Below are positions 18,836-28,201 of a stretch of DNA of 34,346 nt, piece after piece. Positions within the stretch are counted from its first letter, which is position 1, and every line of letters begins with the position of its first letter. The stretch is taken from positions 1 to 34,346 of the forward strand of contig JAQVVB010000004.1 of NCBI GenBank assembly GCA_028699215.1, in the 5' to 3' direction. A program made the translations under genes and the position numbers. The notes under the pieces are model-generated. The model did not search any database. It had not been told where the DNA came from and saw only the letters and a program-made list of their open reading frames with translations. Origin of the DNA: Sphaerochaeta sp. (lineage in GTDB: Bacteria; Spirochaetota; Spirochaetia; Sphaerochaetales; Sphaerochaetaceae).

Positions 18836-19357
18836 ATGGATACACACCTCTTCTTCTGCGGCATCAAACACTGCGGAAAATCCACCCTTGGCAGATTGGT
18901 AGCCCAAAAGATGGGTACGTTCTGCGTGGACAATGATGATCTTATACTCGCCGATCTTCATGGATATCCTTCCATACGAGCCATGTATAAAAAAGAAGGC
19001 AAAGCCTCTTTCATGGAGAAAGAGACGGAGACACTTAAAAGATATCTGGAGAATAACAATCAGAAATGTATTGTCAGCCTAGGAGGAGGAGCATGTGACA
19101 ACCTTCCCCTCATATCCCTCATCAAACGCTATGGGAAAGTGGTATATCTGCAGGTTGACGAGAAAGTATTGCTGAAGCGAATCCTTGTCGATGGCATTCC
19201 TCCCTTCCTTGACAGCCAGGATGTGGAAGGTTCATTTGCCGCCTTGTATGCCGATCGCCATGAACGCTATAGAAAATTATCTGACATTATGGTAAAATTG
19301 CCGGATTATCCGGATATCAAGGATACGGCAACATTCTTGTTTTCCAGTCTTTCTTAG
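18836..19357 (+). CDS. aroK: Shikimate kinase-like protein, diverged
   Basis: GIKHCGKSTLGRLVAQKMG, VSLGGGACDN, RHERYRKLSDI; adjacent to aroC; ATG 18836. Confidence 0.75.
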   Translation: MDTHLFFCGIKHCGKSTLGRLVAQKMGTFCVDNDDLILADLHGYPSIRAMYKKEGKASFMEKETETLKRYLENNNQKCIVSLGGGACDNLPLISLIKRYGKVVYLQVDEKVLLKRILVDGIPPFLDSQDVEGSFAALYADRHERYRKLSDIMVKLPDYPDIKDTATFLFSSLS

Positions 19358-19365
19358 GAGTTTTT

Positions 19366-20418
19366 ATGGGTCACAACAGTTTCGGTTCTGCATTTACCAT
19401 CACCACCTTCGGGGAGTCGCATGGCGAAGGGCTGGGAGTCATCATCGATGGAATCCAAGCTGGATTTCGTTTGGACCTTGATGCAATACAACAAGAAATG
19501 GATCGAAGAAGGCCTGGCGGCAACGTACTCGGAACGGAAAGAAACGAACAGGACAAGCTGGTCATTCTATCAGGCATGTACGAGGGGATGACCACAGGCA
19601 CTCCTCTTGCAATGATGCTCTTCAACACCAATCAACGTCCCTATGATTACTCAAACCTTGAAAACGTCTTTCGTCCTGGTCATGCAGACTGGTCGTTCTA
19701 TAAGAAATACGGCGTTCGCGACATCCGAGGAGGGGGCCGCTCCTCAGGGCGGGAAACCAGTGCACGGGTGGCAGCAGGTGCTGTAGCAAAGCAGATTCTT
19801 GCCCAACAAGGAATCAAGATATTCGCTGGCACCGTACAGGTTGGCTCGGTCATTGCAGAAAAACGCAATTGGAATGAAACTGATAATCCGCTTACCTGTC
19901 CCGACAGAGAAGCCGCTCTCAAAATGAGCCGACTCATAGAAGAAATTCGTCTGGAAAAGGACAGCATCGGAGGAATCATCGAATGCAGGGTGACCGGGGT
20001 GAAACCAGGGTTGGGAGAACCTGTGTTCGGTAAACTTCAGGCCTTGCTTGCACATGCAGTGATGAGCATCGGAGCTATCAAAGGCATACAATTTGGAGAC
20101 GGATTTGCCTGCGCCACCATGCGTGGAAGCATGTTCAATGACCAAAGGAACGGAGATGGTTTTCTATCCAATCATGCTGGAGGCATGCTCGGTGGTATCT
20201 CAAGCGGGCAAGAAATCATTCTCCAGGCTGCTGTAAAACCTACTGCTTCCATAGCCCGGCCCCAACAGACGATCAACAAACAAGGGGAAACTTCAGTCCT
20301 TGAGATTGAAGGCAGACATGACCCCTGCATTTGCCCACGCGCTGTAGTGGTGGTGGAAGCAATGGTCGCCATCACTCTATTGGATCTCTACTATACTGCT
20401 TTTGGAAAACAACAATGA
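19366..20418 (+). CDS. aroC: Chorismate synthase
   Basis: MGHNSFGSAFTITTFGESHG, RRRPGGNVLGTERNE, GRSSGRETSARVAAGAVAK, KPTASI. Confidence 0.97.
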   Translation: MGHNSFGSAFTITTFGESHGEGLGVIIDGIQAGFRLDLDAIQQEMDRRRPGGNVLGTERNEQDKLVILSGMYEGMTTGTPLAMMLFNTNQRPYDYSNLENVFRPGHADWSFYKKYGVRDIRGGGRSSGRETSARVAAGAVAKQILAQQGIKIFAGTVQVGSVIAEKRNWNETDNPLTCPDREAALKMSRLIEEIRLEKDSIGGIIECRVTGVKPGLGEPVFGKLQALLAHAVMSIGAIKGIQFGDGFACATMRGSMFNDQRNGDGFLSNHAGGMLGGISSGQEIILQAAVKPTASIARPQQTINKQGETSVLEIEGRHDPCICPRAVVVVEAMVAITLLDLYYTAFGKQQ

Positions 20419-22076
20419 ATGATAAACCTCTTATAGTCCAAAGCGATAAAACCATGTTGCTCGATGTCCATCACGAATCAGCTGAAGCATGTCGAGCGGA
20501 CTTGGTGCGCTTTTGCGAGCTTATAAAAAGTCCTGAACACGTACACACCTATGCTTTGAGTGCAATTTCTCTATGGAATGCTGCTTCCAGCGGCGTAAAC
20601 AGCGAATACATCTGTGATCGAATCCAATTCTGGTCAAGATTCCCAGTAAGCGACAGTGTCCTCTATTATATCAACGACATCGCATCCCGATTCGGCAAGG
20701 TGGTCCTTACGGAAAGCGATGACCCCATGTACTATAAACTTGAAGTGAAGACCGATCGTATCAGGACAGAACTGATGTCCCGCAAGAACATTGCAAAAAT
20801 GATGATCGTCAACGGTGTCAGGTCTTTTTTGATTGAAAAATATTACCGGGGGGAAGTCAAGCTCCAACTGATTAAATTAGGCTACCCTGTCGATGACCGC
20901 ATTGTCTTGGAGCGGGGGCCTACGGTACCCATGCAGTTCAAGAAAACTAATTCCAAAGGTGAGAAATTTGTCATCCGTCCTTATCAGGTACAGGCAGGAC
21001 AAGCCTTGCTTGGAGATTTGGGGCCCGGCTGTGGATATGGGACGATCGTGCTGCCCTGTGGTTCAGGAAAGACCGTTGTAGGCATGAACATCATGACCCA
21101 ACTGCAAACCCGTACCTTGGTGGTGACCACCAATGTTGCAGCCGTGCATCAATGGATGAGTGAAATACTTGATAAAATGGATTTACAGCCAGACCAAGTG
21201 GGCGAATACACAGGCGAACGAAAAGATCCAAGAGAGGTCACCGTCTGTACCTACCAAGTACTCACCTATCGGCCGGATAAAGACGGCCCGTTCCCCCATC
21301 TGGAGTTGCTCACCAAGGGCGAATGGGGACTGATCATTTATGATGAGGTCCACATGCTTCCTGCTCCGGTTTTCAAGATAACCGCAGAGTTGCAAGCGGT
21401 CTATCGAGTAGGACTCACCGCTACCTTGGTACGCGAAGACGGCAGAGAAGACGAAGTGTTCTCACTCGTTGGTCCCAAACGATTCGACGTGCCTTGGAAT
21501 GAGTTGCAGCAACAAGGATTCATTGCTGAAGCGTACTGCAATGAAATACGAGTCGACCTCCCTCCTGATTTGGAAATCCCCTATGCCTTGGCAAACAAGC
21601 GGGAGAAATACCGTTTGGCCAGTGAAAATCCCTTGAAACTCGATGTGGTGAAAGCCTTGGTCGCCCGCCATCCTGATGATTTCATCTTGATTATCGGACA
21701 ATACATCAATCAACTGGAAACCATTGCTGCTGCATTCAACCTTCCCATCATCACGGGAAGCACTCCCAATGCGAAACGTGAAGAACTCTATCGGGCATTC
21801 AAAGAGGGTGAAAACCATATACTGGTGGTCAGCAAAGTTGCTAATTTTGCCATCGACTTACCCGATGCCTCAGTAGCGATTCAGGTTTCAGGGACCTTTG
21901 GCTCCCGCAGTGAGGAAGCTCAGCGCCTTGGACGAATCCTTAGGCCGAAAAACCGCTCCAGTTTCTTTTATTCAGTGGTGACACGCTACTCCAATGAAGA
22001 GGAGTTTGCAGCAAATCGTCAAAAGTTCCTTGCAGAGCAAGGTTATTCCTACGAAATCGAGGTATGGGCCAATTGA
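20415..22076 (+). CDS. XPB/ERCC3-like superfamily 2 DNA helicase
   Basis: IRPYQVQAG, LPCGSGKTVVGM, DEVH, GLTATLVREDGREDEVF (XPB RED motif), QRLGRILRPK; ATGA overlap with aroC. Confidence 0.9.
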   Translation: MNDKPLIVQSDKTMLLDVHHESAEACRADLVRFCELIKSPEHVHTYALSAISLWNAASSGVNSEYICDRIQFWSRFPVSDSVLYYINDIASRFGKVVLTESDDPMYYKLEVKTDRIRTELMSRKNIAKMMIVNGVRSFLIEKYYRGEVKLQLIKLGYPVDDRIVLERGPTVPMQFKKTNSKGEKFVIRPYQVQAGQALLGDLGPGCGYGTIVLPCGSGKTVVGMNIMTQLQTRTLVVTTNVAAVHQWMSEILDKMDLQPDQVGEYTGERKDPREVTVCTYQVLTYRPDKDGPFPHLELLTKGEWGLIIYDEVHMLPAPVFKITAELQAVYRVGLTATLVREDGREDEVFSLVGPKRFDVPWNELQQQGFIAEAYCNEIRVDLPPDLEIPYALANKREKYRLASENPLKLDVVKALVARHPDDFILIIGQYINQLETIAAAFNLPIITGSTPNAKREELYRAFKEGENHILVVSKVANFAIDLPDASVAIQVSGTFGSRSEEAQRLGRILRPKNRSSFFYSVVTRYSNEEEFAANRQKFLAEQGYSYEIEVWAN

Positions 22077-23971
22077 CAGATTACGCAAAAGAAAAATTCA
22101 AGAATCTCCTCAGCCGATACACAGAGGATAACTATTTCTATATAGCCAGGAATTATCTTGGTCTGATACCTACTCCCTTCCATAAACCTGCCATCACGAC
22201 AAGGCTCTGTTCTTTCTTCTCGCAACAGACCATCCAAGAAAGAATCATCAGTCTGCTTGATGAAATGGATTGTACCATACTCAGTCTGGTCAGCGTTTCC
22301 TCCTCCATCGATGCCCAGACATGTACCGCGTTGTTGAAAGGCAAATGGAGCTATGGAACGCTACTAAGGCGGGTTTCAAACCTCCAAGAACGCATGGTAC
22401 TGCTTAATGACGAAGGGAAATTGGTCTTCAACCCTTTGCTTGAGGAGCGGCTTAAAAGCCTCTGTTCCCTAAAGCCCTTGTTTGGAACTGAACAAAACAG
22501 ACAAAAAAGCACTCCCTACTGTTCCACAGAGTTTGTTCGTGCCTATATATCGTTGATTGAAAAAGAGAAGAAAGTTGTTTTCAAAGATGAATATGCCCTT
22601 TTTTTCCCCGCCTATAATCTAGAACAGTTACAACTGATTTTCACTTCCTTGACAGACACACTTAATAAGTTGTGCATCATCTACCAGCAGAAGGACCGCA
22701 AGACATCAATCAACTACACAAAGGTGCATCAGTTGCTTTCCCTCAACGACAGACAGTTGTTGTGTTTTCTTGTAGCCTTTGATCTGGATGAACGAGCTAT
22801 CAAGGAAGGGGTACAGTTTACCAACAATCTGATCGCCATCTTGGAGAAAATTGGGTGCTGTGATACCTCTTCCCTTAAACTTCTTCTGCGTACGCTCGCA
22901 TTGAAGGCGGGTATCCGATACGACTCTTCCTTGATTGATTGTTTGAGCAAGTGGGGTTTGATTACCCTCGATGAGCTGTGGTATGCAAATCAAATTGAAG
23001 AGAATGTGGGACGTACCACCTTGGTAGTTGATAGTGACAATACCATCAGCTACAGCGGAAGCTGCTGTAAGGATGACATCTTGTACCGCTTTGCAGACAT
23101 CTGTGTTCTCGATAGGCAAACCAGTTACAAAGTGACACCACAGAGCTTCACCCGAGGCTTGGACAACCTTCTTGTCTGGGAACAAGTGAAGACGTATCTT
23201 GAACACAACAGTTATCCCAGCATGAGCATATCGCTGATAAAACTGCTGCAGATAACCTATGAACGGTATCATCAGATTACCATTTATGATGGAATCGTAC
23301 TCACTTGTGACGATAGGACCGCTCGACTTATCGAAAACCTTGAGAGCATTCAGGAACATCACTTGCAGACCATCGCTGCTAATGTGTATTTGATGCGACG
23401 TTCCACAGAAATGCTCTGGCGTCAGATCCTTACGTCATCAGGCGTCCTGCTTCCATCAACCATTGCAGATGAACAGGTGGAAGTGATACATCGGGAGGAT
23501 AACTTCATTTTCACCCTTTTGCTCAAAGAGAGCACGATCGAGCCTCTTGTAGTGGACATAATGGAATTCTCTGATGAAAAACATATGGACGAAGACCCTT
23601 CCATTGCCAATGCAATTGAAAAGGCCACCCTTACATCCTCACAACGTCAGGACCTCGAACACCGCTATAATGCTCGAATGATTCTCATAGAGGAACAGAT
23701 TGTTCCTCAGGTGGTAAATGGGGTCATTGAGGCTGGGGGGTTTGATTACCAAGGCAAAGTCGGTCTTTGCCGTCAGGCAGTGGGGAAACAGAACATCGCG
23801 CTTCAACTTCAGTTGACCGATCAAGAACTGGTGGTCCAAGCATTGGAAGTTGCATACACACCTCAAAAAGAAGCATTGCTGAAAGCCGCAGTCATGCCGA
23901 CCATGGAAGTGAAAATCATCCCGGTCAGCAAAATTTTCTTAGTCAGGCAGCTTCGATATCACCTCTGTTGA
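22064..23971 (+). CDS. Large protein of unknown function, putative partner of the XPB-like helicase
   Basis: 635 aa; overlaps the helicase end by 13 nt; N-terminal LLDEMDCTILSLV...LLKGKWSYGTLLRRVSNLQERMVLL looks winged-helix-like; no catalytic motif recognised. Confidence 0.75.
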   Translation: MGQLTDYAKEKFKNLLSRYTEDNYFYIARNYLGLIPTPFHKPAITTRLCSFFSQQTIQERIISLLDEMDCTILSLVSVSSSIDAQTCTALLKGKWSYGTLLRRVSNLQERMVLLNDEGKLVFNPLLEERLKSLCSLKPLFGTEQNRQKSTPYCSTEFVRAYISLIEKEKKVVFKDEYALFFPAYNLEQLQLIFTSLTDTLNKLCIIYQQKDRKTSINYTKVHQLLSLNDRQLLCFLVAFDLDERAIKEGVQFTNNLIAILEKIGCCDTSSLKLLLRTLALKAGIRYDSSLIDCLSKWGLITLDELWYANQIEENVGRTTLVVDSDNTISYSGSCCKDDILYRFADICVLDRQTSYKVTPQSFTRGLDNLLVWEQVKTYLEHNSYPSMSISLIKLLQITYERYHQITIYDGIVLTCDDRTARLIENLESIQEHHLQTIAANVYLMRRSTEMLWRQILTSSGVLLPSTIADEQVEVIHREDNFIFTLLLKESTIEPLVVDIMEFSDEKHMDEDPSIANAIEKATLTSSQRQDLEHRYNARMILIEEQIVPQVVNGVIEAGGFDYQGKVGLCRQAVGKQNIALQLQLTDQELVVQALEVAYTPQKEALLKAAVMPTMEVKIIPVSKIFLVRQLRYHLC

Positions 23972-25456
23972 TTAGATTTCAGGCTCAATCCAGTGGGGAT
24001 AGTGATATCCGGTGAAGGCTTCAAACTGAAGCTTTCCTTGCTCTATGAGCATTTCTCCACCGCTGATGACCCTACAGCCCGCCTCTTTTGCTCGTTTGAA
24101 AAACGAAGTTTCTTTTGGTTGATAAATCAACTCATATGCAATTTCTTTACCAGAAAATACAAAATCAGGAACAGGATTTTCACCTAAATGGGGAGCCATT
24201 CCTACATTGGTTGTCTGTACCACCAAATCTACAGCCCCGCTATAACGATTGCAGTTTTCCAAGGTATCGTACGTGCTCATCGTCTCACCTGCCAAGGCTT
24301 TTGCATGTTCAATGGTTCGATTGATGACCGTCACTTTGATACCGTGGTTATGCAAAGCCCAGATTACAGCCCTGCTGGCACCACCTGCTCCAATGACCAA
24401 TGCGGAGTGGATTTTTCCTGTTGCTATTTCCGATGAAAGAGGAGCCATGAATCCATAGTAGTCAGTATTGGTTCCCTTCCACATGTTCTGGATACGTACG
24501 ATGGTATTGCACGCTCCAATCTGTTTGACCTCACGGGTTATTCGCCCCAGATACGGTTGTACGTCACGTTTGTAGGGAACGGTGACAGAGAAACCGTGGA
24601 TCTGCAGCATGTCGGCAAGCTTGAAGAACGCCCGTACAGAATCCACTAAAAAGGGAACATACACCGCATTGTAGTGAATTGCTTCAAATCCAGGGTTGTG
24701 AATCATTGGAGAAGCGGTATGGAGAACAGGATTACCGATGATTCCGAAAATATGGGTCTTGTCATTGAGTGTATCAGCACGGTAAAGCTCGCTCATGACT
24801 TGGGCACTGAGATGTCCAGGAGCGGCTTTAGTATCGCTGCAAAATGAAAGCATCGATCCGCACTTTTTATAAAGAATACGTGTGCAGATACCGAAATCTC
24901 CCATACCTATAACGATTTTTTCTTTGACCTCTTTTAGTTCTTCCTGAATTCTGAACAAGGAAATGATGTCTATCATGCTCTTGGGAGTCACGGCGACCTT
25001 TGGAATGTCACCTTTTGCAGCAAGCTTTGAAATCTTTCCATAAATATCGGCGGGAACACACTCGAAATTATGATATGAACGGATGATTCTCATTCCCCTC
25101 TGCTTCATTGAGGCTTCAAAATCGACCTTCTGTTCGAAAAGCGGATCCTTGAACTTGAGATCGCTCTTTTTCACATCGTCTTCAATATCAACATACGAGA
25201 AGTCTCCCTTAGCGGTTTCATAGAGAAGTTGCAACCTCTGTTTTTCAGGAAGATTACACTTACCTCCATCGCTGACCCTTCTCAGGGTAAGAATAACAGG
25301 GATCTCTACCGTAGAAGGAAAGGAAGAAGCGATTTTCTGTTCATCGGCACATAAATAATCCATCCGCAGTTCGGCGAGGGATATCCACTGCCGGTTACGT
25401 TCTACCAGGTTCCGGTTCTCTTCTAGAGTAGAGCCGGTAAGAGTAAGGCAAAGCAC
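23972..25456 (-). CDS. aroDE: Bifunctional 3-dehydroquinate dehydratase (type I)/shikimate dehydrogenase
   Basis: AroD part: LAELRMDYL, IRSYHNFE, VAVTPKS; AroE part: GIIGNPVLHTASPMIHN, FSVTVPYKRDV, NTDYYGF, VIGAGGASRAVIWAL. GTG at 25456 with AGGAGG SD preferred over 25495. Confidence 0.93.
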   Translation of the reverse strand: MLCLTLTGSTLEENRNLVERNRQWISLAELRMDYLCADEQKIASSFPSTVEIPVILTLRRVSDGGKCNLPEKQRLQLLYETAKGDFSYVDIEDDVKKSDLKFKDPLFEQKVDFEASMKQRGMRIIRSYHNFECVPADIYGKISKLAAKGDIPKVAVTPKSMIDIISLFRIQEELKEVKEKIVIGMGDFGICTRILYKKCGSMLSFCSDTKAAPGHLSAQVMSELYRADTLNDKTHIFGIIGNPVLHTASPMIHNPGFEAIHYNAVYVPFLVDSVRAFFKLADMLQIHGFSVTVPYKRDVQPYLGRITREVKQIGACNTIVRIQNMWKGTNTDYYGFMAPLSSEIATGKIHSALVIGAGGASRAVIWALHNHGIKVTVINRTIEHAKALAGETMSTYDTLENCNRYSGAVDLVVQTTNVGMAPHLGENPVPDFVFSGKEIAYELIYQPKETSFFKRAKEAGCRVISGGEMLIEQGKLQFEAFTGYHYPHWIEPEI

Positions 25457-25568
25457 TGTAGACCTCCTGGAGTTAGGTGGATTGTCACCGAACACTTGCT
25501 TGTGTTAAGGTTATCATAACGTCAAACAACGGGCTTTTCAACACCCGTTTACATAAAGGGGTCGTACA

Positions 25569-27518
25569 GTGGCAACGTTGCAGGTACAAAGCGTGCACCT
25601 TGCATTTGCAGATAGGGATATTCTCAGCGATATTGCATTCACTCTTACAGAAAAAAGCAGAAGTGCTTTGGCCGGTGGAAATGGAAGCGGAAAATCCACC
25701 CTACTGAAAGTGATCAGTAACCAGATGGTCAGTGACAGTGCAAGCATCAGTTCAACAAAAAACATGCGCATTTCTTATCTCCCCCAAAGTGACATCGTTT
25801 TCGAAGAAGGAACGGTGTACGATGAAGTGGAAAAAGGATATCAACGATTTGATGCGGTCTTGCAGGAAAAACGTGAGATAGAAGCTAAGCTCGCCCACTC
25901 CACAGAAAACGAAAACACCTACCCTCTCTTGGTGCGGCTGGGAGAGATGGAAGAGATGTTGTTGGATGAAGGCTATTTTTCCCGCAAGGAATTGATAGAA
26001 CAGATTCTTGCAGGTCTTGGGTTTTCGAAAGCGGATATGACCAGACAGTGTCTGGAATTCTCCGGTGGGTATCAGATGCGCATTGCCTTGGCGAAAGTGC
26101 TGGTTGAACAGCCCACCATCATGTTGCTCGACGAACCGACCAACTACTTGGATATTGAAGCCCGGTATTGGTTGAAGAACTACCTCAAGGTATTTGAAGG
26201 TGGCGTGATGATTGTTTCCCATGACCAGAACTTTCTTGATGATACCGTCAACGAAGTCTTTGAACTTTTCAATGGGAAACTTACCCGGTACAGTGGAAAC
26301 TACACCAAATACCTACAGCAGAGAGAACTGGAAATAGCCCAGATGGAAGCAGCGTTCAAACTGCAACAGGAACAATTGGAAAAGACGGAACAATTCATTG
26401 AAAAATTCCGTTATAAGGCAACAAAGAGCAAACAAGTCCAAAGCCGCATCAAACAGATGGAAAAAATCCAAATTGTTGAAGTACCTTCACACTTGAAGCA
26501 GCTCACATTCACCTTTCCCCCAGCGCCCCATAGTGGAAATGATGTGGTGATCGTGGATCATTTGCAGAAGAACTACGGGGAGCAAAGCATTTTCAATGAC
26601 CTGTCATTTTTGCTGAACAAGGGAGACCGTCTTGCTGTAACAGGCAAGAATGGAGCAGGTAAGAGCACCTTGTTGAGAATGCTGTGCGGAGAGGACTCCT
26701 CATATACAGGAACAATACGACTTGGAAGCGGGGTAACCATCGGGTATTTTGCCCAAGATACAGAAAAGACTCTTAATCCAAGCCTGTCGGTTCTTGAAGA
26801 AATCTCATCGATAGCGGCAACTGCGGACCAACCAAAATTGCGGAACTATCTTGGTTCTTTCCTTTTTTCAGGAGACGATGTGTTTAAAAGTGTTTCCGTA
26901 CTGAGTGGAGGTGAACGCAGTAGACTTGCTTTGTTGAAGATACTTCTCCACCCTGTAAATCTTTTAATACTAGACGAACCCACCAACCACTTGGACATCA
27001 ACGCAAAGCAGATGCTTTTACAAGCTCTCAAGCAATATGACGGAACCATGGTCTTTGTTAGCCACGATTCGTATTTCATTGAGCACATCGCAACAAAAAT
27101 CCTTTATTTGACGGAAGATAATCCTCCTGAGTTCTTCGACGGTGATTACTCGTATTTTTCATATAAACTTGAACAAAAAGAAAAAGTTGAAGAAAAGGCA
27201 AAACAATCCAAGGAATCGGGTGAACCCTTCGAGGCTCGCCTTCCCGCCCTTTCTTATAAAGAGACGAACAAACTGAGAAATCGTCTTACAAACCTTAAAA
27301 GGCAAAGTGACAATCTCTTGGATGCGCAGCATACGTTGAGCAAGAGACTAAAAGAAGTCACCCATCTGATGTCCTTGGTGGAAAACTACAGTGATGCAAA
27401 AAAAATCACCACTTTGGTAGATCAGAAGGAAAAACTCGAAACTGAGTTGGAAGAAAGTGAAAACCAGTGGTTGACCCTTTTTGAGGAAATGGAACAATTG
27501 GAGGCCTCCCTTGCCTAG
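25569..27518 (+). CDS. ABC-F family ATP-binding protein
   Basis: Two ABC domains without TM: GGNGSGKSTLL / GKNGAGKSTLL, FSGGYQMRIALAK / LSGGERSRLALLK, LLDEPTNYLD / LILDEPTNHLD; GTG start. Confidence 0.93.
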   Translation: MATLQVQSVHLAFADRDILSDIAFTLTEKSRSALAGGNGSGKSTLLKVISNQMVSDSASISSTKNMRISYLPQSDIVFEEGTVYDEVEKGYQRFDAVLQEKREIEAKLAHSTENENTYPLLVRLGEMEEMLLDEGYFSRKELIEQILAGLGFSKADMTRQCLEFSGGYQMRIALAKVLVEQPTIMLLDEPTNYLDIEARYWLKNYLKVFEGGVMIVSHDQNFLDDTVNEVFELFNGKLTRYSGNYTKYLQQRELEIAQMEAAFKLQQEQLEKTEQFIEKFRYKATKSKQVQSRIKQMEKIQIVEVPSHLKQLTFTFPPAPHSGNDVVIVDHLQKNYGEQSIFNDLSFLLNKGDRLAVTGKNGAGKSTLLRMLCGEDSSYTGTIRLGSGVTIGYFAQDTEKTLNPSLSVLEEISSIAATADQPKLRNYLGSFLFSGDDVFKSVSVLSGGERSRLALLKILLHPVNLLILDEPTNHLDINAKQMLLQALKQYDGTMVFVSHDSYFIEHIATKILYLTEDNPPEFFDGDYSYFSYKLEQKEKVEEKAKQSKESGEPFEARLPALSYKETNKLRNRLTNLKRQSDNLLDAQHTLSKRLKEVTHLMSLVENYSDAKKITTLVDQKEKLETELEESENQWLTLFEEMEQLEASLA

Positions 27519-28098
27519 TATTCTTGATTTTACAGACCGTGTGGTTTTAGCCTCACAGTCAATTGCTCGAAAAAGATTGCTTGAAGATCTGGGCCTCCAG
27601 GTCATCGTGTCTCCCACCGATTGTGACGAGAGTCATTCACCAATGGCTCCAGGTGAAGTAGTACAACTTCTTGCTCGAAGAAAACTTGATGCCTATCGAC
27701 AAAGTCATATGGAATATACATTACCTGTATTGTGTTGTGATACGCTGGTTTGGCACAACAACCATCTTATAGGAAAACCTTCAGATAGGAAGATTGCCAA
27801 ACAACAACTTCAATCTTTCAGTGGAACGCCTCAATTGGTCTATTCAGGTTGGGCTCTCTGGTATGAAGAGAGCATTTTTGAGGGAACCGATGTTGCAACC
27901 GTTCATTTCAAGGAACTCTCAGAATCTATCATAGAGTCGTATCTGGATACAGAAGAATGGAGAGGTGCTGCAGGATCGTATAGGATACAGGAACAGGGAA
28001 AATTCCTGATAGATCATGTTGAGGGTGATTTTGCTACCGTAATAGGCTTGCCACTTTTACAGATTTCTGAAATACTGAATGGCAACTGTGCCCGTTAG
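27511..28098 (+). CDS. maf: Maf-like nucleotide pyrophosphatase
   Basis: VVLASQSIARKRLLEDLG, CCDTLVWHNNHLIGKP, GAAGSYRIQ; TTG start at 27511 with GGAGG SD, overlapping the ABC-F end by 8 nt. Confidence 0.83.
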   Translation: MPSILDFTDRVVLASQSIARKRLLEDLGLQVIVSPTDCDESHSPMAPGEVVQLLARRKLDAYRQSHMEYTLPVLCCDTLVWHNNHLIGKPSDRKIAKQQLQSFSGTPQLVYSGWALWYEESIFEGTDVATVHFKELSESIIESYLDTEEWRGAAGSYRIQEQGKFLIDHVEGDFATVIGLPLLQISEILNGNCAR

Positions 28099-28148
28099 TG
28101 ATGGCATAGAATTTCCGCCCCTGCGGGGGTGAGTAACAGATGAAGGGT

Positions 28149-28188
28149 GACACACAGAAAATACCGTACTTTGTATGGTTGTGTTGTC
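28149..28188 (+). promoter_or_regulatory. Structured 5' leader hairpin of rpsB
   Basis: Lower stem GACACACA/TGTG(T)TGTC, upper stem ACCGTAC-TTT-GTATGGT; ends 4 nt before the AGGAGG SD. Confidence 0.45.
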
Positions 28189-28201
28189 AGACAGGAGGAT
28201 T

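Noticed and set aside
22706-23362. 218-aa minus-strand ORF within the helicase-partner gene
   Set aside because: Shadow ORF opposite a longer, operon-consistent ORF with no recognisable domain.
25531-25552. AACGGG-N10-CCCGTT hairpin upstream of the ABC-F gene as a terminator or attenuator
   Set aside because: Only a 6-bp stem and no T-tract; insufficient support.
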